Source: Symsagittifera roscoffensis | Lineage: Eukaryota; Xenacoelomorpha; Acoela; Convolutidae | NCBI RefSeq assembly: GCF_963678635.1 | Contig: NC_087069.1 | Span: forward strand, 26,958,303 to 27,022,302 | Direction of reading: 5' to 3' | DNA length: 64,000 nucleotides | Part shown: in pieces, positions 39,705-52,595 of the stretch | Layout of the letters: each line of letters opens with the position of its first letter | How positions within the stretch are numbered: the first letter of the stretch is position 1 | Position numbers and translations under genes: made by a program | The notes under the pieces: generated by a model | Told to the model about the DNA's origin: nothing | The model's database searches: none | Seen by the model: the letters and a program-made list of their open reading frames with translations, nothing else

Positions 39705-40264
39705 AACTCTTCCATCTGAAGGCTTTAAGAAATAGATTCTCTTAGCGTTAACTATTTGTATGCTAAAATAAAAAATGTACATAAAAGTACCATTATGAGG
39801 CCAAACTGTACATTTTGTGCATTGTTAGTGGATGCCGCAACAAGGACACTCTCTTTGTTCTTTTTTGTCCTTTCATTTCCTTTGATCGTTCCGACAAAAT
39901 TTTAACATATTTGAAGACTTGTTTCTGAAATCCAGAAACATGCAGACACAAAAATATGCGCCTATCCAGTGCACAGTTTGGCCTCGTAATGACCTTTATG
40001 TCAAAAACATAATTTTTTCAATGCTAAAATCAATTCGAAAATTATTGATATGATCTTGTTTGCGCTCAATTGCACTGTTTTCCGTATAATGCAGGCGCGA
40101 AAAAGATTATATTCTAAAATTTATAGTTTATCTGATCATTTAAAGAGTTATGGTTTTGTCAAACAGATACTTTCATGTGTAATTTTTTTGATAAATTTAT
40201 GTTTTGGCATACACGTAATTCTCCTGAGAGTATCTGTTTCTTAAAGCCTTCAGATGGAGGAGAG
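39705..40264. repeat. Foldback element, about 560 bp
   Basis: The outer arms (39705-39741 and 40226-40264) share CCATCTGAAGGCTTTAAGAAA in inverted orientation. An inner pair, GAGGCCAAACTGTAC near 39797 and its inverse near 39970, extends the palindrome. It behaves like a non-autonomous foldback transposon. A 64-aa ORF inside is not convincing. Confidence 0.65.
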
Positions 40265-43200
40265 TGTTCGACGAAGAATGGGAGCGGTTGATGTATTCTT
40301 GTATTTTTTTTTACTTCAACAAACAAATTTTAGCTTACATTTTGCGGAGCTTCTGCTGTGCTTGGGTATTTTGTGGAAAAACTGTAAAGTTGTGTTTTTG
40401 ACAAACACTTTGCTCACGCAGTTTTCTTGCATTCAAAAAATTGCATTTATTGAAATCTGGAAAAAAAAACCTGGATTTCAGGGAAAGTATGTTATTTTTT
40501 TTGTGTTGAGTTTCATTCTGTTTGTGTTTTTGAAGTTTTGAAGTTCATATAAGGAAATTCAGACTAACAAGAGGTTAAGCAAAAGGTTAACTACACTAGC
40601 TCATGAGAAAAATTGCTTTTTTGAATTCTCGGAAAGTGATTACTCTGTCTTAATTGGTATCAATTATTCGTCTTGGTCCCATAAACATCAAGTTTAGCAT
40701 CAAGAGATTTTTTTAAAGTTTTTACGTAACCTTTTTCAGCATTAACAATAAAAACTTTCTCCTTAAAAATAAAACAAAAAAGTTTTAGGACAATTTCTTT
40801 TTCGGTTTTTAGAAGAAAATTATCTGTATTTAGGATCAAATTTTTATCATCCTTACAATGGAGATATAGCTTTCAGCTTTTAGAACAACATTTAGAATCA
40901 TTGCTGTAAGTCATTATAATTTACCCTTGGCTGGAAAGTTCGAAAAAAAAAGAAACAACTGAAGCTGAAAACAAAAAACAATTAGAAAGAACAACAGACT
41001 AAACGTTTTCCCAATGATTTCTTTAAAAAATTCTACAGATAATCAAAGAGATCCTTTTTCTCCAATTTTTTTCTAGCTTGATTTAATTAGATTTTTAAGT
41101 TCAGACCAAGCCCTCATTTTTTAAATCATATAATGAAGGTGTCGTAGGTTCAGTTTTACAATTTCTGAGGAATTCCGTCGACAATTCTACAATTAAATTC
41201 CGCCGACAATGGTTGAGTATTTTTTATAAGAAAAACCAACGGTCTTTTTCTTCTGGTTAGCTTTTAAATTTTTAGCAGCTGCTTTTAATTCTTTACACAG
41301 AAATTGCCCAAACCAATTACAAATTGCGGAATCCAATTATCTAATTTTTGAAAAACCCCCGATAAGGCTTGACGTGGCTTCATCGACACACTATAAAAGC
41401 AGAATTGTAGAGTGGTCGAGTTGTCGAGTTGACAACGGTCGGTTCACCTTGGGATGAATGCAAAATTTATCTGTGGCCATTCTAAAAAAAGCTGAAATGA
41501 GTTGACCCTCAAGTAACTCAAACCTAAATATTTCAGGTTGATGAATTGATTTCTTTTAGGCCAAAACCCTAAATTGCTTAAACCTTCTCGTTAAAAAGAT
41601 CAAGAATTATATTCCTGGTCGAAAGAATTGAAAAAAAGACAAAATATTCTTTCAGTTCAAGAGTGATTTTTTCTTTTCATTTTACTTTTCCTGTTATAAT
41701 ATTACTGAGCCAAGATGAATTTATTGATTTTATTAAACGCAACCGAGCAAAATATCGAGGAAAGCCAAAAAATTGATGATATCAGATCTCAAGCGTAGTA
41801 TAAAAGCAAAACACTGGAACCATTGAACTTTATGCGAATTTTTATCTGATTCTGAAACTCTTAAGCAACCGGACTCTTTGTTAAATTTTAACTTTTTTGT
41901 TAAGTGATTACGATAAAATGAGAGGATATAGAAGCCTCGAGCGGAAAAATTCTATTATTTTGAAAGCGGAAATCTTGGAGTTTTTTATTATCTCACTCGG
42001 TCTTTTTTTTCTACTTTTTTTCTCAAATTTATATGATAATCAAAATGCAGGTAAGCTAATTAAACATTTCTCTGGGAAATTAAAAAGTAGTTATTCTATT
42101 CTGTTTGCAATGGCCGTAGCCTGTCTGTGAATCCGCACGCGGTCTCAGTTTGTTCTCAGTTCTTGGCAAAAAATTAGGGCTGGGTCACTTTTAACGAGAT
42201 TCGATAATTTTTTTGAAGTTTTGAATGGTCGGCGCTACCTGCTTGTGAGTTTTGAAGCTGTCTCAACATGCTGTGACAAAAAGTTTAGACAGGATTTCAC
42301 CAATTGATCTGCTCATGAGACATATTTTCTTCTATAGACAGATATGAAAGTTATTCCTCTCTTTTATAGACAGAATTGAGAGATTGAAAGTATTTTGTCT
42401 CAGTTATGCACAAAAGAATTATTGCCGGTACAGTATTTAAGTTCTTCAATATTTGACAAAGACCAAAGCGAAACACCTAATGGGCACTATTCGGCTTCAA
42501 ATTATTTGACCACTCTCAAATAGTTTTGATGAATTTTGCGTATAACTCAAGAGTTACTCAGAAAAACTAATAGCAACATGCGTCGAAAAAATCAAAGGCA
42601 TTTCTCATTGAAAACGGCAATTAAAAATTTCTGAGAAGAGTTGGATTGGTAACCAAGCTAAAAAGGCTTCTGTAAAAATTTCACTGGGACGACATGTTTT
42701 GAAAAAGATTTTAAAAAGGAGTCCAGTACAAACATTTCACAAAAAACTGAATAAAAAACTGAAAGCTTTTTTAGAAACAAAAACGAAAATTCAAAAAACA
42801 GAGATCAGATAAACAAAGAAAGAAAGGAAATAATGAAATTTTCTTTATATTCGTGAACTGAGTTGAAACGCAACTAAAAAAAGGCCACAAAATATAGATG
42901 ATCCAATGGTGAACATTTAAAAAAAAAATTTCTCAATGTTAGTCAAAGTTTTGCAAAGTAAATAGAAAATGGGAAAAAAACAAATCACAACGAAAGAATG
43001 AACTTCTTGACAATTAAAAAATAAAGTGTTTGAAAAATTGTATTTCAAACCTAAAAATCTCTAGAGAGCTACAAAGTGAGCTAGAGTTACTTCAAAAGAC
43101 TAACGCCATCAACAGTTCCGGAGCTTACAGAGTTTTGTCAAAAACAACATTAAAAATTCGGTCTAGAATGCTTTTAAGGGACAAAAGTCATTCCGATTTA

Positions 43201-43990
43201 AAGAGAAGGAGGTCATTCCTTGCGAAAAAGCCACAATTTTTTTTTGCTATCTGCACTTGAAAAATTTTTGAAACATTTTTATTTACAGAGTTTTTGAGGT
43301 TTCTTTTAAGAAACAAAATCAGTTTTTTTTAAATGTCAATTTGAATTCAGAGGAAAAAAACCACCATTCATGCAGTTGTGACAGTGAATGATCAAATACA
43401 ATCGGACTGGGAGAATTAAAATACATAAAATTATGCAGTGTACTTTTTTAATCCCAAAATAAAACTTCAGGTGGTTTATAGGGTCCCGTGTTTGGTCCAT
43501 TGAAATCAAATTTTCAAAAGAGGAAACAGTACACACATGTAAATCCAAAGTCTTCAAATGTAAGGGTTGTAAAAGGATTGTTGACACAATATATATTCAT
43601 ATTTTTAGTTTTCATGTATACTCAGTTTTTTCTACATTTTTATCATTACAATTATAAAATTTTCTCCATTCAGAGTCGTTTGAAGGCGGACCATTATGTC
43701 TACCGACGTTTTCTCAGGCTTCACTCTGGCATATAGTTGTTGTCAATATCGAATACTAGTCTACAAGTTTGTGAGCCTGACAACAATTTATTTTTATTAT
43801 TAGAATCACCTTAGGCTACAAAATATTTTCTCGTGAAGTCTTGATCCATTTCGATCAGTCAATTCCACATTTATACTTTTACACTTTCAATGGTGAATTC
43901 CCATAAGTTCCATTACTCATGGCTCCCAAAATAAAAAATCAGTCGCATAAGTTCCAAAATTTATCTCATTGACTTCTGATTGGTTGAAAT
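40265..43990. other. No confident gene; AT-rich
   Basis: About 3.7 kb with only short ORFs. 40254-40541 and 41897-42130 would encode peptides with one or two hydrophobic stretches, but neither has codon character or homology I recognise. CGACAATTCTACAATTAAATTCCG near 41178 is a short repeat. Nothing else is supported. Confidence 0.4.
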
Positions 43991-44075
43991 TTGAGCGAAC
44001 GAGTTTCTGGATTGATTGTATACTGTTCAAGTAGCATAAACTCAAGCTACAGAATAGTGACCGCCGCAGCTGCGC

Positions 44076-44202
44076 CAACGTGTTGCGAGCTTGCCACCAA
44101 AGGGTGGGACTCTATACGAAATTTAGAGCCGGTTATCGCCGCGAAGCGGCGACGCGCTTGTAGCGCGCCCACCGGCGAGCTAAAACCGAGACTCGGCTAA
44201 TT
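44076..44202. repeat. GC-rich repeat with three-way-junction fold
   Basis: An outer stem GCCGGT (44128-44133)/ACCGGC (44171-44176) encloses two perfect hairpins: CGCCGC-GAA-GCGGCG (44137-44151) and CGCGCT-TGT-AGCGCG (44153-44167). A further ACCGAGACTCGG hairpin follows. The flank TTGCCACCAAAGGGTGGGACTC with CTATACGAAAT recurs, decayed, at 52530-52590, so it is a dispersed repeat, possibly SINE- or MITE-derived. Confidence 0.7.
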
Positions 44203-44234
44203 TAGTATTTTGACCAATTGAAAAGATTTGGGAC

Positions 44235-45456
44235 TTATGCGACTGCTATTTTATTTTGGGACCTATCGCACCCTTTCAATGGCTTCTGTTCGGAATCCCT
44301 AATGTAGAATTGCGTTTGAGTAGCCATGAAGTCTTTTCTCAATCCAAGTCCTAAAAGTGAGAGCGCAACCCCAGCTTGAGTGATTGCTGCATTGATGACG
44401 GAAAAACAGAGCAAGGCAGTTAAAGTAAATTGCAGCGAGAGCAAAATCAGACTAGAAGAGACGAGGAACGGAGAAGAAGAAAGAGAGTGAGAGAGAAAGA
44501 GAGAGAAGTTTTAACCCGAGCTTTGAGCGGGTTGTGAAGTTCAACTTGTGAATTCAATTAGCAGGTTGTGAATTCAAGTTTTTAAGAGCTCACTATTTTT
44601 GCATGTTTTTGTTTCAAAACAACTGTCTTTTGCACGGAAATTTTTGGCCAATTAGAAACGTTGTTTTTAAATCGCATCGTACCAATTTTCATCTGAACTT
44701 TACCAAATATAATTTTTTTTTTTCAATCTCCGGTATGTCCCTTTTATTATCATTCTCATTTCAGTGTTTTAAACATGCGTGGTGGAATATTGACTTGAAA
44801 ATACATTACATGGTATATTCCTGGTCGTAGATTGTGGAGCGAGGGAGAGAATACCATCACTGCAGTGAAAGGAAACAATATAAGTAAATGGTTTACTTGC
44901 TACTTTTTTCTATAAAATCCGAATCATGTCAACTTAGCCGACCCTACAACTATCATAAACACGCAGTTCTGTGATTCTAAACATGGACAGTTTGGCCTCT
45001 TCATGGTGTATGCTTTTAAATAATTCTTCATAATCTCATAAAGCTTTCTTGATTTGGCAAAATTACTTAATGTTAATGAAATTACTTTGGTTCGACTTTA
45101 TCTATGACTTCAGGTGTCTTTATACTAATATAATCTTTGGGATTTGACCACAATCAAAGCCCAGTACTTTTAATGAATCCAAGCATTGTGCCTCAAAGTA
45201 ATCTTCATTCCATTCATTATAATATAAAATACGTTTCTGGTTTATTTTCTCAATTCCATTTTTTTTCACTGTGTTCCATTTAGAACTCTGACAGATCCTG
45301 AATTACCAAATCGTTTCAAAGATTGAACTTAGGTTGTATTTTCAGAATTGGAGAGTTAAGAATTAATCAAATCGAAAGTTCAACAAAAAATAGAGTCAAT
45401 TTTGAAGGTAGCCTAGATTAAATTTGTCGTTTTAGTAGAAAGCGCATTCTTTTGAT
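44235..45456. other. Spacer with GA-rich tract, upstream of transporter gene
   Basis: A purine-rich GAGAGTGAGAGAGAAAGAG tract lies near 44484. Small ORFs (44235-44444 minus, 44603-44830 plus) are not convincing. The 400 bp before 45457 presumably carry the transporter promoter, but no element is identified. Confidence 0.4.
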
Positions 45457-47204
45457 ATGAACCCTAGCCAGAAAGTGTCAGCGGCTATTGCTTCCACCTT
45501 TGCAGCAAGTATCTTGAGTTCGGTTTGTGGGGCCAGTGCAAAATACAGCAAATTAACCGGGCGTGAGATCAATTTATGTTTTGGCACCATGTACATATTG
45601 TATTCAATCTGTTATATATTATTTGAGAGTAGAAAAAGAAAAAAATATTCAATTACAAAGAAAAGTTTTGGGATTTTGACATTGAATGGGTTTATTTGCA
45701 CCGGATGTTCAAGTTTCTTTTTTTATCGAGCCTTTGACTTATTACCCTACGGAGACATTTATGCTGTTAACTACAGCACTATTTTCATAGCCAGTATAAT
45801 AGCTGAAAAGGTTAAACTGAACAAAAAACCTCCGTTTTTGACATGTTTGGCCGCTTTTATTAGTTTTGTAGGTCTTTTACTGTTCTCCCAGCCCTGTAAT
45901 TTTGTTAATTCTTTCGCGTCAAGACAGTTAGAAACATTAGACGGGGTTTTATCGGCTACAGTTTCTGGTTTAGCGTCGGCAGTTTTCTTTTTCAATCTTC
46001 AGTTGATGAAAAGCTACCCTACTGAGTTTCACTGGTTCGCCTATTCGCTCGGTCTGCTTAGCGCCAGTTTACCAAGTTTCATAGCACAAGTTGGTTCTAT
46101 ATCTGGATGTCTAGTAATTGCGCGAATTACTCTTATACTTTCATGTGCTTTATGGCCGTTTCAGGTACAAGTATAATAGTTAGGTCTCTGAAATTAGAAA
46201 TAAAGGCAGGTCAGATACAAATTGTTACCTAAAATGAAGATAAAGAGAAAATAGAAGATATATAAAAATTCTAATAGCAGGCACGAACCTAGATTTTTCG
46301 AACCACAATTTCAATTTTTTTTTATTAAAGATATATTTTCCAAGCCCTCTCAAAGCACTTTAAGGTTGCTAAAAACATTCTGCTTTTTCAGAGAGTGCTC
46401 CCCCTCCCCCTCGTTCATAGTTTATTTTGGGATTCTTCAGGGATTCGACCCCCTGACGACTCAAAGGTCCCCTTTGTACTGTTTTGAGATATCCATTTTT
46501 GGTGACAGACCCTAAAAATTTTCCAATATATACTCATTTTGAGGGGCGAGCGCTCGCAGAAAAAAAAACATTTTCCAAAAAAGACCCTAAAACGTCTTTT
46601 TGGCCTGTTTTTTCAAAACTTTGACAAAACAGGGTCTTTTCAGTGCTTTGGGAGAGCTCGATAAATCGGAAAATCAATTTGGTCGACCAAAAAAAGGTCG
46701 ACAAACTTTTCAAAATTTTTTTGAAAATCGGCCCCAGACGAGAATATCTTAGATCCGCCCCTGGGGCCCTGAACTGAAAATGAAAGTAGGGTCTGAAATC
46801 AAGGTTCTTGATTAATGAAGGTAATGAGCATTCTTCTAAACACTTCTTAAACTGTGTGTTTTTCAAGAGCAAGCAGACATTTCAGTTTTTCCTCCGCCAA
46901 ACGCACCTTAAAAATGATCTTAGAAAAAGATTTTCACCGCAAAATTTTTTTTTCAAAACTAGTTCTTCAGCAGACTAATCTATCAAACTTGTACGCCTTT
47001 TAATAGTCTCTCACATCAATCATGGGATCCCAATTGTCATTGCCTTCTGTTATGCTTCTTCTGCGACTGTTGACTATTGCTATCAGTTATAGTCTTCAGA
47101 CTATTCTCTTGGGGGAGGCACTGACTGCTTCATCTGCTTTTGGAGTCATTGCAATTGGATCGGGTGTAGTGATTCAAGTATTTGCAATGTACTGTCAAAA
47201 ATAG
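45457..47204 (+). CDS. DMT/EamA-type membrane transporter, copy 1 (two exons)
   Basis: Exon 1 45457-46164 and exon 2 47007-47204 give 301 residues, exactly the length of the paralog at 55036-55941. The protein has about ten hydrophobic helices in two halves, the layout of drug/metabolite transporter (EamA-like) proteins; FFFYRAFDLLPYGDIYAVNYS is the typical end of the first-half helix pair. It probably moves a small solute across a membrane, substrate unknown. The intron (46165-47006, GT-AG) holds a hAT-like MITE. Frame and splice positions are supported by alignment with the uninterrupted paralog. Confidence 0.75.
46165..47006 (+). other. Intron of transporter copy 1 with MITE
   Basis: It begins GTACAAGTAT and ends TTTTAATAG. 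The paralog has uninterrupted coding sequence at this point. Most of its 842 bp is taken by the hAT-like element at 46278-46763. Confidence 0.7.
46278..46763. repeat. hAT-like MITE inside the transporter intron
   Basis: The right end TTAGATCCGCCCCTG is well conserved; the left end CAGGCACGAACCTAGA is a degenerate match to CAGGGGCGGATCTAGG. The interior shares GTGCCC/CAAAA, GGGAGAGCTCG and AATTTGGTCGACC phrases with the copies at 1310, 34123 and 56023. No clean 8-bp target duplication was seen. Confidence 0.65.
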
Positions 47205-48640
47205 AGACTAAACTGAAAGAACAATGTGATAAATGCTTGATATATGATTAAGAAACAAGTTTAAAAGATTACTAAAAAAATGATTACTTTAAACTTTCAA
47301 ATCTAATATGATTGACGATTTTTGTTCCGACCATTTGAAGAATGTGGAAGAACTTTGTACTCAGTTGTGTTCTATTTTTTTTAAATTTTTTTTCTTCACG
47401 CAAAATCAGGTACCTTAATTAATCATTGGAATGGGTCGAGTGATAAATCATATTAGAGCCCTTTCAGTCGTGATTCGAACGACATCAAATCAAAAAAAAA
47501 GTAAAAAAAATTTCATGTCAAGAAAAATCAATTTGAATTTTTTGATATTTTTTGTCTGATTTCAAGCTAATTAGGCGAGGCTACGAAGGTGTACAAAAGC
47601 TAAATAACGCTTTACTTAAGCCTTGAAAAATTAGCTTTAGACGAGTAAATATAGTTTTTGGAATTTATTAGCGCCAACTTAGGATTGAAAAACTTCAAAA
47701 TTCAAAACTTTACTGCAAAAAAATTGAAAAATTTTTTGAGTTTGTAATACGACTTTTTTTAGTTTTTCTAGTCAGTTTCTTTTAAAAAAAACTGTTTTAC
47801 AATCGGCCTATTTTACTATGAATGTCGAATAAACCTAAATTCTTTTTTTGTTTACATCTTCTTATCACACCACGCAGATAAACGACACTAATTTGAAAAA
47901 AAAATTATTCTTTTTCTTTTTTTTAAAGACTAGACTATAATCTGAGCTTTCTGTACTAATTACACAGTAACCAGCTATCCTTGTTTATCATTATTTTTGT
48001 ATTACAAGATCATGAGTGTTTCAAATGTATAAAAGGTAGTCGGTTGCTTTTGCGTAACAAATAATTCAAAATTGAATGAACAAATTGCAACTGAAAAATG
48101 TTAGCGAAAGGAGCCAAACGCTAATTGAGTTTTACATGATTGTCCAATAATTTGGTGCGAGCGAGAATCAGAAAAAAAAGTTCAGCAATTATTGTTCCAA
48201 CCACTGCACGAATTGAACGAAATGAACTTTGGATTCGGGTAGTTTTTTTTCAGCCAATTTTGACTACTTCGCTGAAAGCTCGCGAAAGTTCACTTGTGGT
48301 ATCCTTCTCAAATTGTTTTTCGGACGTGATTCGATTTCTATAATGTTTTCAAAAGCTTTTGCTCATTGTCGAGAAAAACAGTTTTTTTTTGTTTAACGTT
48401 TCTCAGAATAAATACGATAAAAAACGACAAAATCTGTCCGTTTTTCCTTAATAACCGCTTCGTTTTAGTTTTACAAGCTAATTCAATTGATTTTTTAAAA
48501 TAGTAAACCAAATTTTTGCTTAACAAAAAAAAATTAAAAATTGCACAAAAAAATCTATTCTACATATACTTTTTTCATTTTCTACACTTGCGATAGGGAA
48601 GGGCATTGCAATCGGATATCAAAAGTTTTTGTCGTACAAC
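47205..48640. other. Intergenic; dispersed repeat family
   Basis: No gene. The region 47390-47490 matches 60375-60470 in inverted orientation (GCAAAATCAGGTACC, CTCTTTCAGT(C/T)GTGATTCGA). The region 47680-47990 matches 60110-60335 in direct orientation (CAGTA(A/G)CC(A/G)GCTATCCTTGTT). They are probably two copies of one rearranged repeat. Confidence 0.5.
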
Positions 48641-48649
48641 TTCGTTCAC

Positions 48650-48905
48650 AGGTTGACTCAAGTTGTGGTCCTTTCCGTTTCTACTTCTGTCAACGGAGAG
48701 AGAGATGGAGAACACTCAATTTTTGAGATTGTCTGCTTTTCAAATGCCCATTCTGTTGCAATCAGGTACTATACATTTTGTTTACAGGATGACTGACTTT
48801 GTGGTCATCTCTGTCTTTATTTTGTCAACAGATGAGTGGCTGGAGAGCAGACCATTTAAAAACATGTCTGCATTTCAAATGCCCATTTTAATGGAAACTT
48901 TTTTG
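48650..48905. repeat. Two diverged tandem units of about 130 bp
   Basis: Units 48650-48768 and about 48780-48900 share ACAGG(T/A)TGACT, GTGGTC, TGTCAAC, TGGAGA and TTTCAAATGCCCATT in order. A plus-strand ORF of 100 aa (48663-48965) spans both and repeats SAFQMPIL. Whether it is translated is unknown. Confidence 0.55.
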
Positions 48906-48969
48906 ATGTTGGTTGTAAATTTGCCACCTCCGATATCAGTATATCATTTTTTTTGGATTAATTGATTGA

Positions 48970-51100
48970 TCAATTGATTAATTGATTGGGTCAGTTGTTT
49001 TCAATTTCTACTTTTTCTTTTTATTTGGCTTAAAAAATTTTGGTTTAGAGATTGGCTCAGAGATAGTTTTTTGCAATGAAATTTTTTAAGCTGGTAACTT
49101 AAAAACGTTTTGAGTTACAATGTTTTTCTAATTAAAACAACGTGTGTCTGCTCAAAACATTTTGGCTTTGTAACCACTTCTTAGCTTTTGTTTCGATGCT
49201 TATTTTACAACCAATTTTCTCAATTTTTGGTAATATTTCTTGAAAAAAGTTTTTTTCAAGGCAAAATTAAGACAAATTAGAACAAATTGTGGTAGATTAA
49301 GTTTTCCGATATTTTTCTAACGGTCATTGTCTCTATGTTTGTTGATTAAGTTGTCATATTTTATATGGGTTTTGCACTACGTGTGATGTTTTGCTTCGTT
49401 TCATTTTGTAAAATGTGCAAATAGCTCACTTCCAAAATTTCATCTTTTTTTGCAAATTTCATAATTTTCAGTAGTGAGAGCAATTCATTGTTCTATAGCA
49501 AGTGATGCGAAGCTCTGCTTTGCTTCTGAGTTGAATTTATTTTCTGAATTAGGATTGGCCTGAATTTTTTTTGCCACTGGCATAGCAGTTGACTACCCTT
49601 GTTTTTTAAGCACCTATTAATTAAAATCATTCATCCGCTCAACACATTATTTTTTTCAATTCATAAATTGAAACAATTAATTAACATCTCCGAAGCGGAC
49701 TCATTAAGCACGAAAATAAATAAAACTTTTGTAGGGTAGAAATTTAGTCGTGCCTTTCAATAATCAATTTAAAAGCTCAACGAATATATTTTTTCCTATA
49801 AAATGTTCATTCTTTTTATTACAACTCAAATATGTTTTATAAAAAGCAAAAAAAAAACATTTACATATCAATTACAACGATTTTGCAAAATTTTCTGAAT
49901 TTTGTATGAGTAGTATTTTTCCATAAGCTAAAATAATGGAATTGTTTTTTTTTTCAGTATATAAAAATCAACCCGAATAACTGGATAAATTTCACAGAAA
50001 AAACCTAGCTCAGAAGACAAAAATTTTCTTTTATTTATGATAGACAATTGTAGATAATCAATTGAAAATAGACAAATAGACAATTGTAGATAACATTGTT
50101 TGAAAAATTATGTAGTTTTCTGTTCAAAACTTTCAAAAACTTTCTGTCTAAACAAAGTCAACGAAGTTTTCTGCCTAATAAATATCAGTTCATAAATCTT
50201 GATATTTTGATTCCCAGTTATTTTTAATTAATGATAATTGTTAATGTTAATTAATGATAATTGTTAATGATAATTAATGATAATGTTAATTAATATACGT
50301 TTTTTAGGCTTTTTCGGACACTTAGGTCTCATTTTAAGGATAAGAACATATGTAAAACATTAACACAAGGCATTCCACATTTATGAGAAGCTTTTTCGAT
50401 TTTTAAGGCTTTTCTGGATGCCTACTTTGGACTAACTTTAACTACAGGTTCCTCTCGCCAGCAAATTCTAGCAAGCTCCATAATACAAAACGTCCCGTCT
50501 ATTGGGGCTACATGTTTTTGTTATACAGTTGGAGAGTCTGCAATGCATAAAAGTTTTTTCTGGCCTAAAACAAAATTGTTACATGGCAAAAATTTATGCA
50601 TGACATCGAGTCTGCATATAGTGTACACATCTCTCCGCTTAACGTTTCTCCTGTTAATTGATTTTTTTTCTTCGGAAAATACATTCCCAATTTCAAGTAC
50701 CTGTATATATATATCCTAAGAGTTCCCACAATTTATTGAAAAATTGGCTCGCTTGAATCTAATACGGACTAAATGGATTTAGTTTGCGGCATTTGGAAGT
50801 GAAAACTTGAAAACTGAAGTTTTGAGCGTTTTTTAATCAGAAATGGGCTAAACTATTCTTTTAGCGCACTACGCTACTATTCTTTTTACCGCGCAATAGT
50901 CTTTTATTAAACTTTCCACCTCAATAAAACAATTGACCACTCCATTGGCCTTTTTTTTCAAGAACGCCTAAGTAGCGCTCATTTTAATTGCTGTTTATTG
51001 GGTTTCAATGCAGGCTGTTAATTTTTGTAAACATAAGAGTTAGATAGATATATCCCCATAAAAACAAGCATGAAAGTTTATTCCTTAAGACTACAAACAA
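48970..51100. other. No confident gene; AT-rich with simple repeats
   Basis: About 2 kb of AT-rich DNA. A short tandem of TTAATGATAATTG units is at 50226-50296, and ATTGATTGATCAATTG-type repeats lie near 48958-48990. Nothing coding is supported. Confidence 0.45.
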
Positions 51101-51176
51101 AATGATGCTATTCCCCGTCCAAAAACTTCAAGGTCCTGCTACTTTTTGGGATCCATCTGAAGTTTGGGAACACATC

Positions 51177-51350
51177 CAGGGGCAGATCTCGGTTTTTCTC
51201 GAGGGGAGAGAAGAATTCCTTTTTGGGCACTTTTTGGATCGTTTGGACCAAAAAAAATTTTTATCGGCGCGCATTGCCACTCAAAATACTTATATATTGG
51301 CGCCAAAGGCGCTTTTTAGAAACAAGTTTCAGGGTCGGAAGGCTGCAAAA
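51177..51350 (+). repeat. hAT-like MITE, short left-end fragment
   Basis: Begins CAGGGGCAGATCTCGG, then TTTTTCTCGAGG. It contains TTGGCGCCAAAGGCGC near 51298, the same hairpin as at 34405. No right terminus. Confidence 0.6.
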
Positions 51351-52530
51351 TATGTTGTTAAATTATTATTTTTTCAGTATCACGCAACCAGTGTTGATTT
51401 CTTGAATATAGTTTAAAAAAGCGTGCAGAAAATTCTGAATTTATACAGATCTGAATTGAAAGTCTACAAAAATTTGCGAAAGTGCCCCTAGATGGAACTT
51501 ATCTATTAGGGTGCAGCTTTCATACAATTATCCACTATAGATCGAATAGATATTTTATAAAACTTCTTCTTGGGTTATTTGATTGACATTTTGAAAGGTA
51601 GATTGTAAGCATGAATTAAGAGTAAAATTGAAACCTATCTTTTCGCTCAAACAAAGCTTAGGCTTAGATAGAGCGACTTATTGCGCATAAAATTCAATAT
51701 GAATAGTTATCTCTTGGTTAAATCATTTAATTTTTGCCATTCTGTATTTTAATATACCTTTTTCATTTTTGCTAACCAACTAGCTGGTTTAACTCGTTCA
51801 ACAAGCAAGTTCATCCTAATTAGTGCGATAAAGCAGTTTTGAAAGATGTTTTTTTTGCTCAATTTACAAATGCAATTTTTCGCGCAAAATTTGACATTGA
51901 GAACATTTTTTGCTACAATTTGTTTGGTTGTTGCCGTCACATGTTTTGAGACATTTTTTATTCTTACTTCTCTTAATATTTTTACACGTTGAGTTTTTTG
52001 AAGTTTTACTTATTTTACCTAAGGACAAAACAAAAACGAATCATCAAATTTTCTACAAAAAAAAACTTAAATTTCAGGGGTGTTTTGGACCACATGAGGG
52101 AAAAAAAGTGTAAGGCGAGACTGTTCGGCATTTTTGTTGCCAAACTGACTGTGGGTGCAGTTTTTATTGCGGGGTCAATTTTTAGCCAATTTTGAGTGCA
52201 CGTACATAGCTAATTCTCTTTTCCAGAAGAGCCCAAATTCTAACAATTTTTTAATCTGAATTTCATCATTAATGGTTCAGTTACAGCTTGATTTTTATAA
52301 AGATTTTTTTTGCAATCTGATGTCTAGTCAGAAAATTTCTAAGGATAGGCTAAATCTTGCCAAGACTAAATCTCCAACTGAAATTATCAATCTCGTTTAT
52401 CTTCATAAGTAAGTTTGCTAGCTAGCCGCTAAGCCACAAAACCCCGTAATGCGACAACTCGCAACAAAAAAACAACTTTGACATTAATTGACAACTTAGT
52501 TACGAGTTTGATTAGTTAAATAACGAGTTT
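51351..52530. other. No confident gene
   Basis: Short ORFs on both strands (51749-51940 minus, 51910-52195 plus) overlap one another and show no domain. AT-rich, nothing else seen. Confidence 0.4.
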
Positions 52531-52595
52531 GCCAACAGAGGGTAGGTTTTTATACGAAATCTAGGACCGGTTATTTCCACGAAGCGACTTTAAAC
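52530..52595. repeat. Decayed copy of the 44.1 kb hairpin repeat
   Basis: TTGCCAACAGAGGGTAGG followed by TATACGAAAT and ACCGGTTAT(T)...CACGAAGCGAC lines up with 44090-44150. The GC-rich hairpins are eroded here. Confidence 0.55.

Noticed and set aside
40254-40541. 95-codon ORF with hydrophobic segments as a membrane protein
   Set aside because: Composition follows the T-rich DNA and it starts within a foldback element; no domain is recognised.
43030-43260. 76-codon ORF with a charged helical start
   Set aside because: No homology, low-complexity end, and no supporting neighbours.
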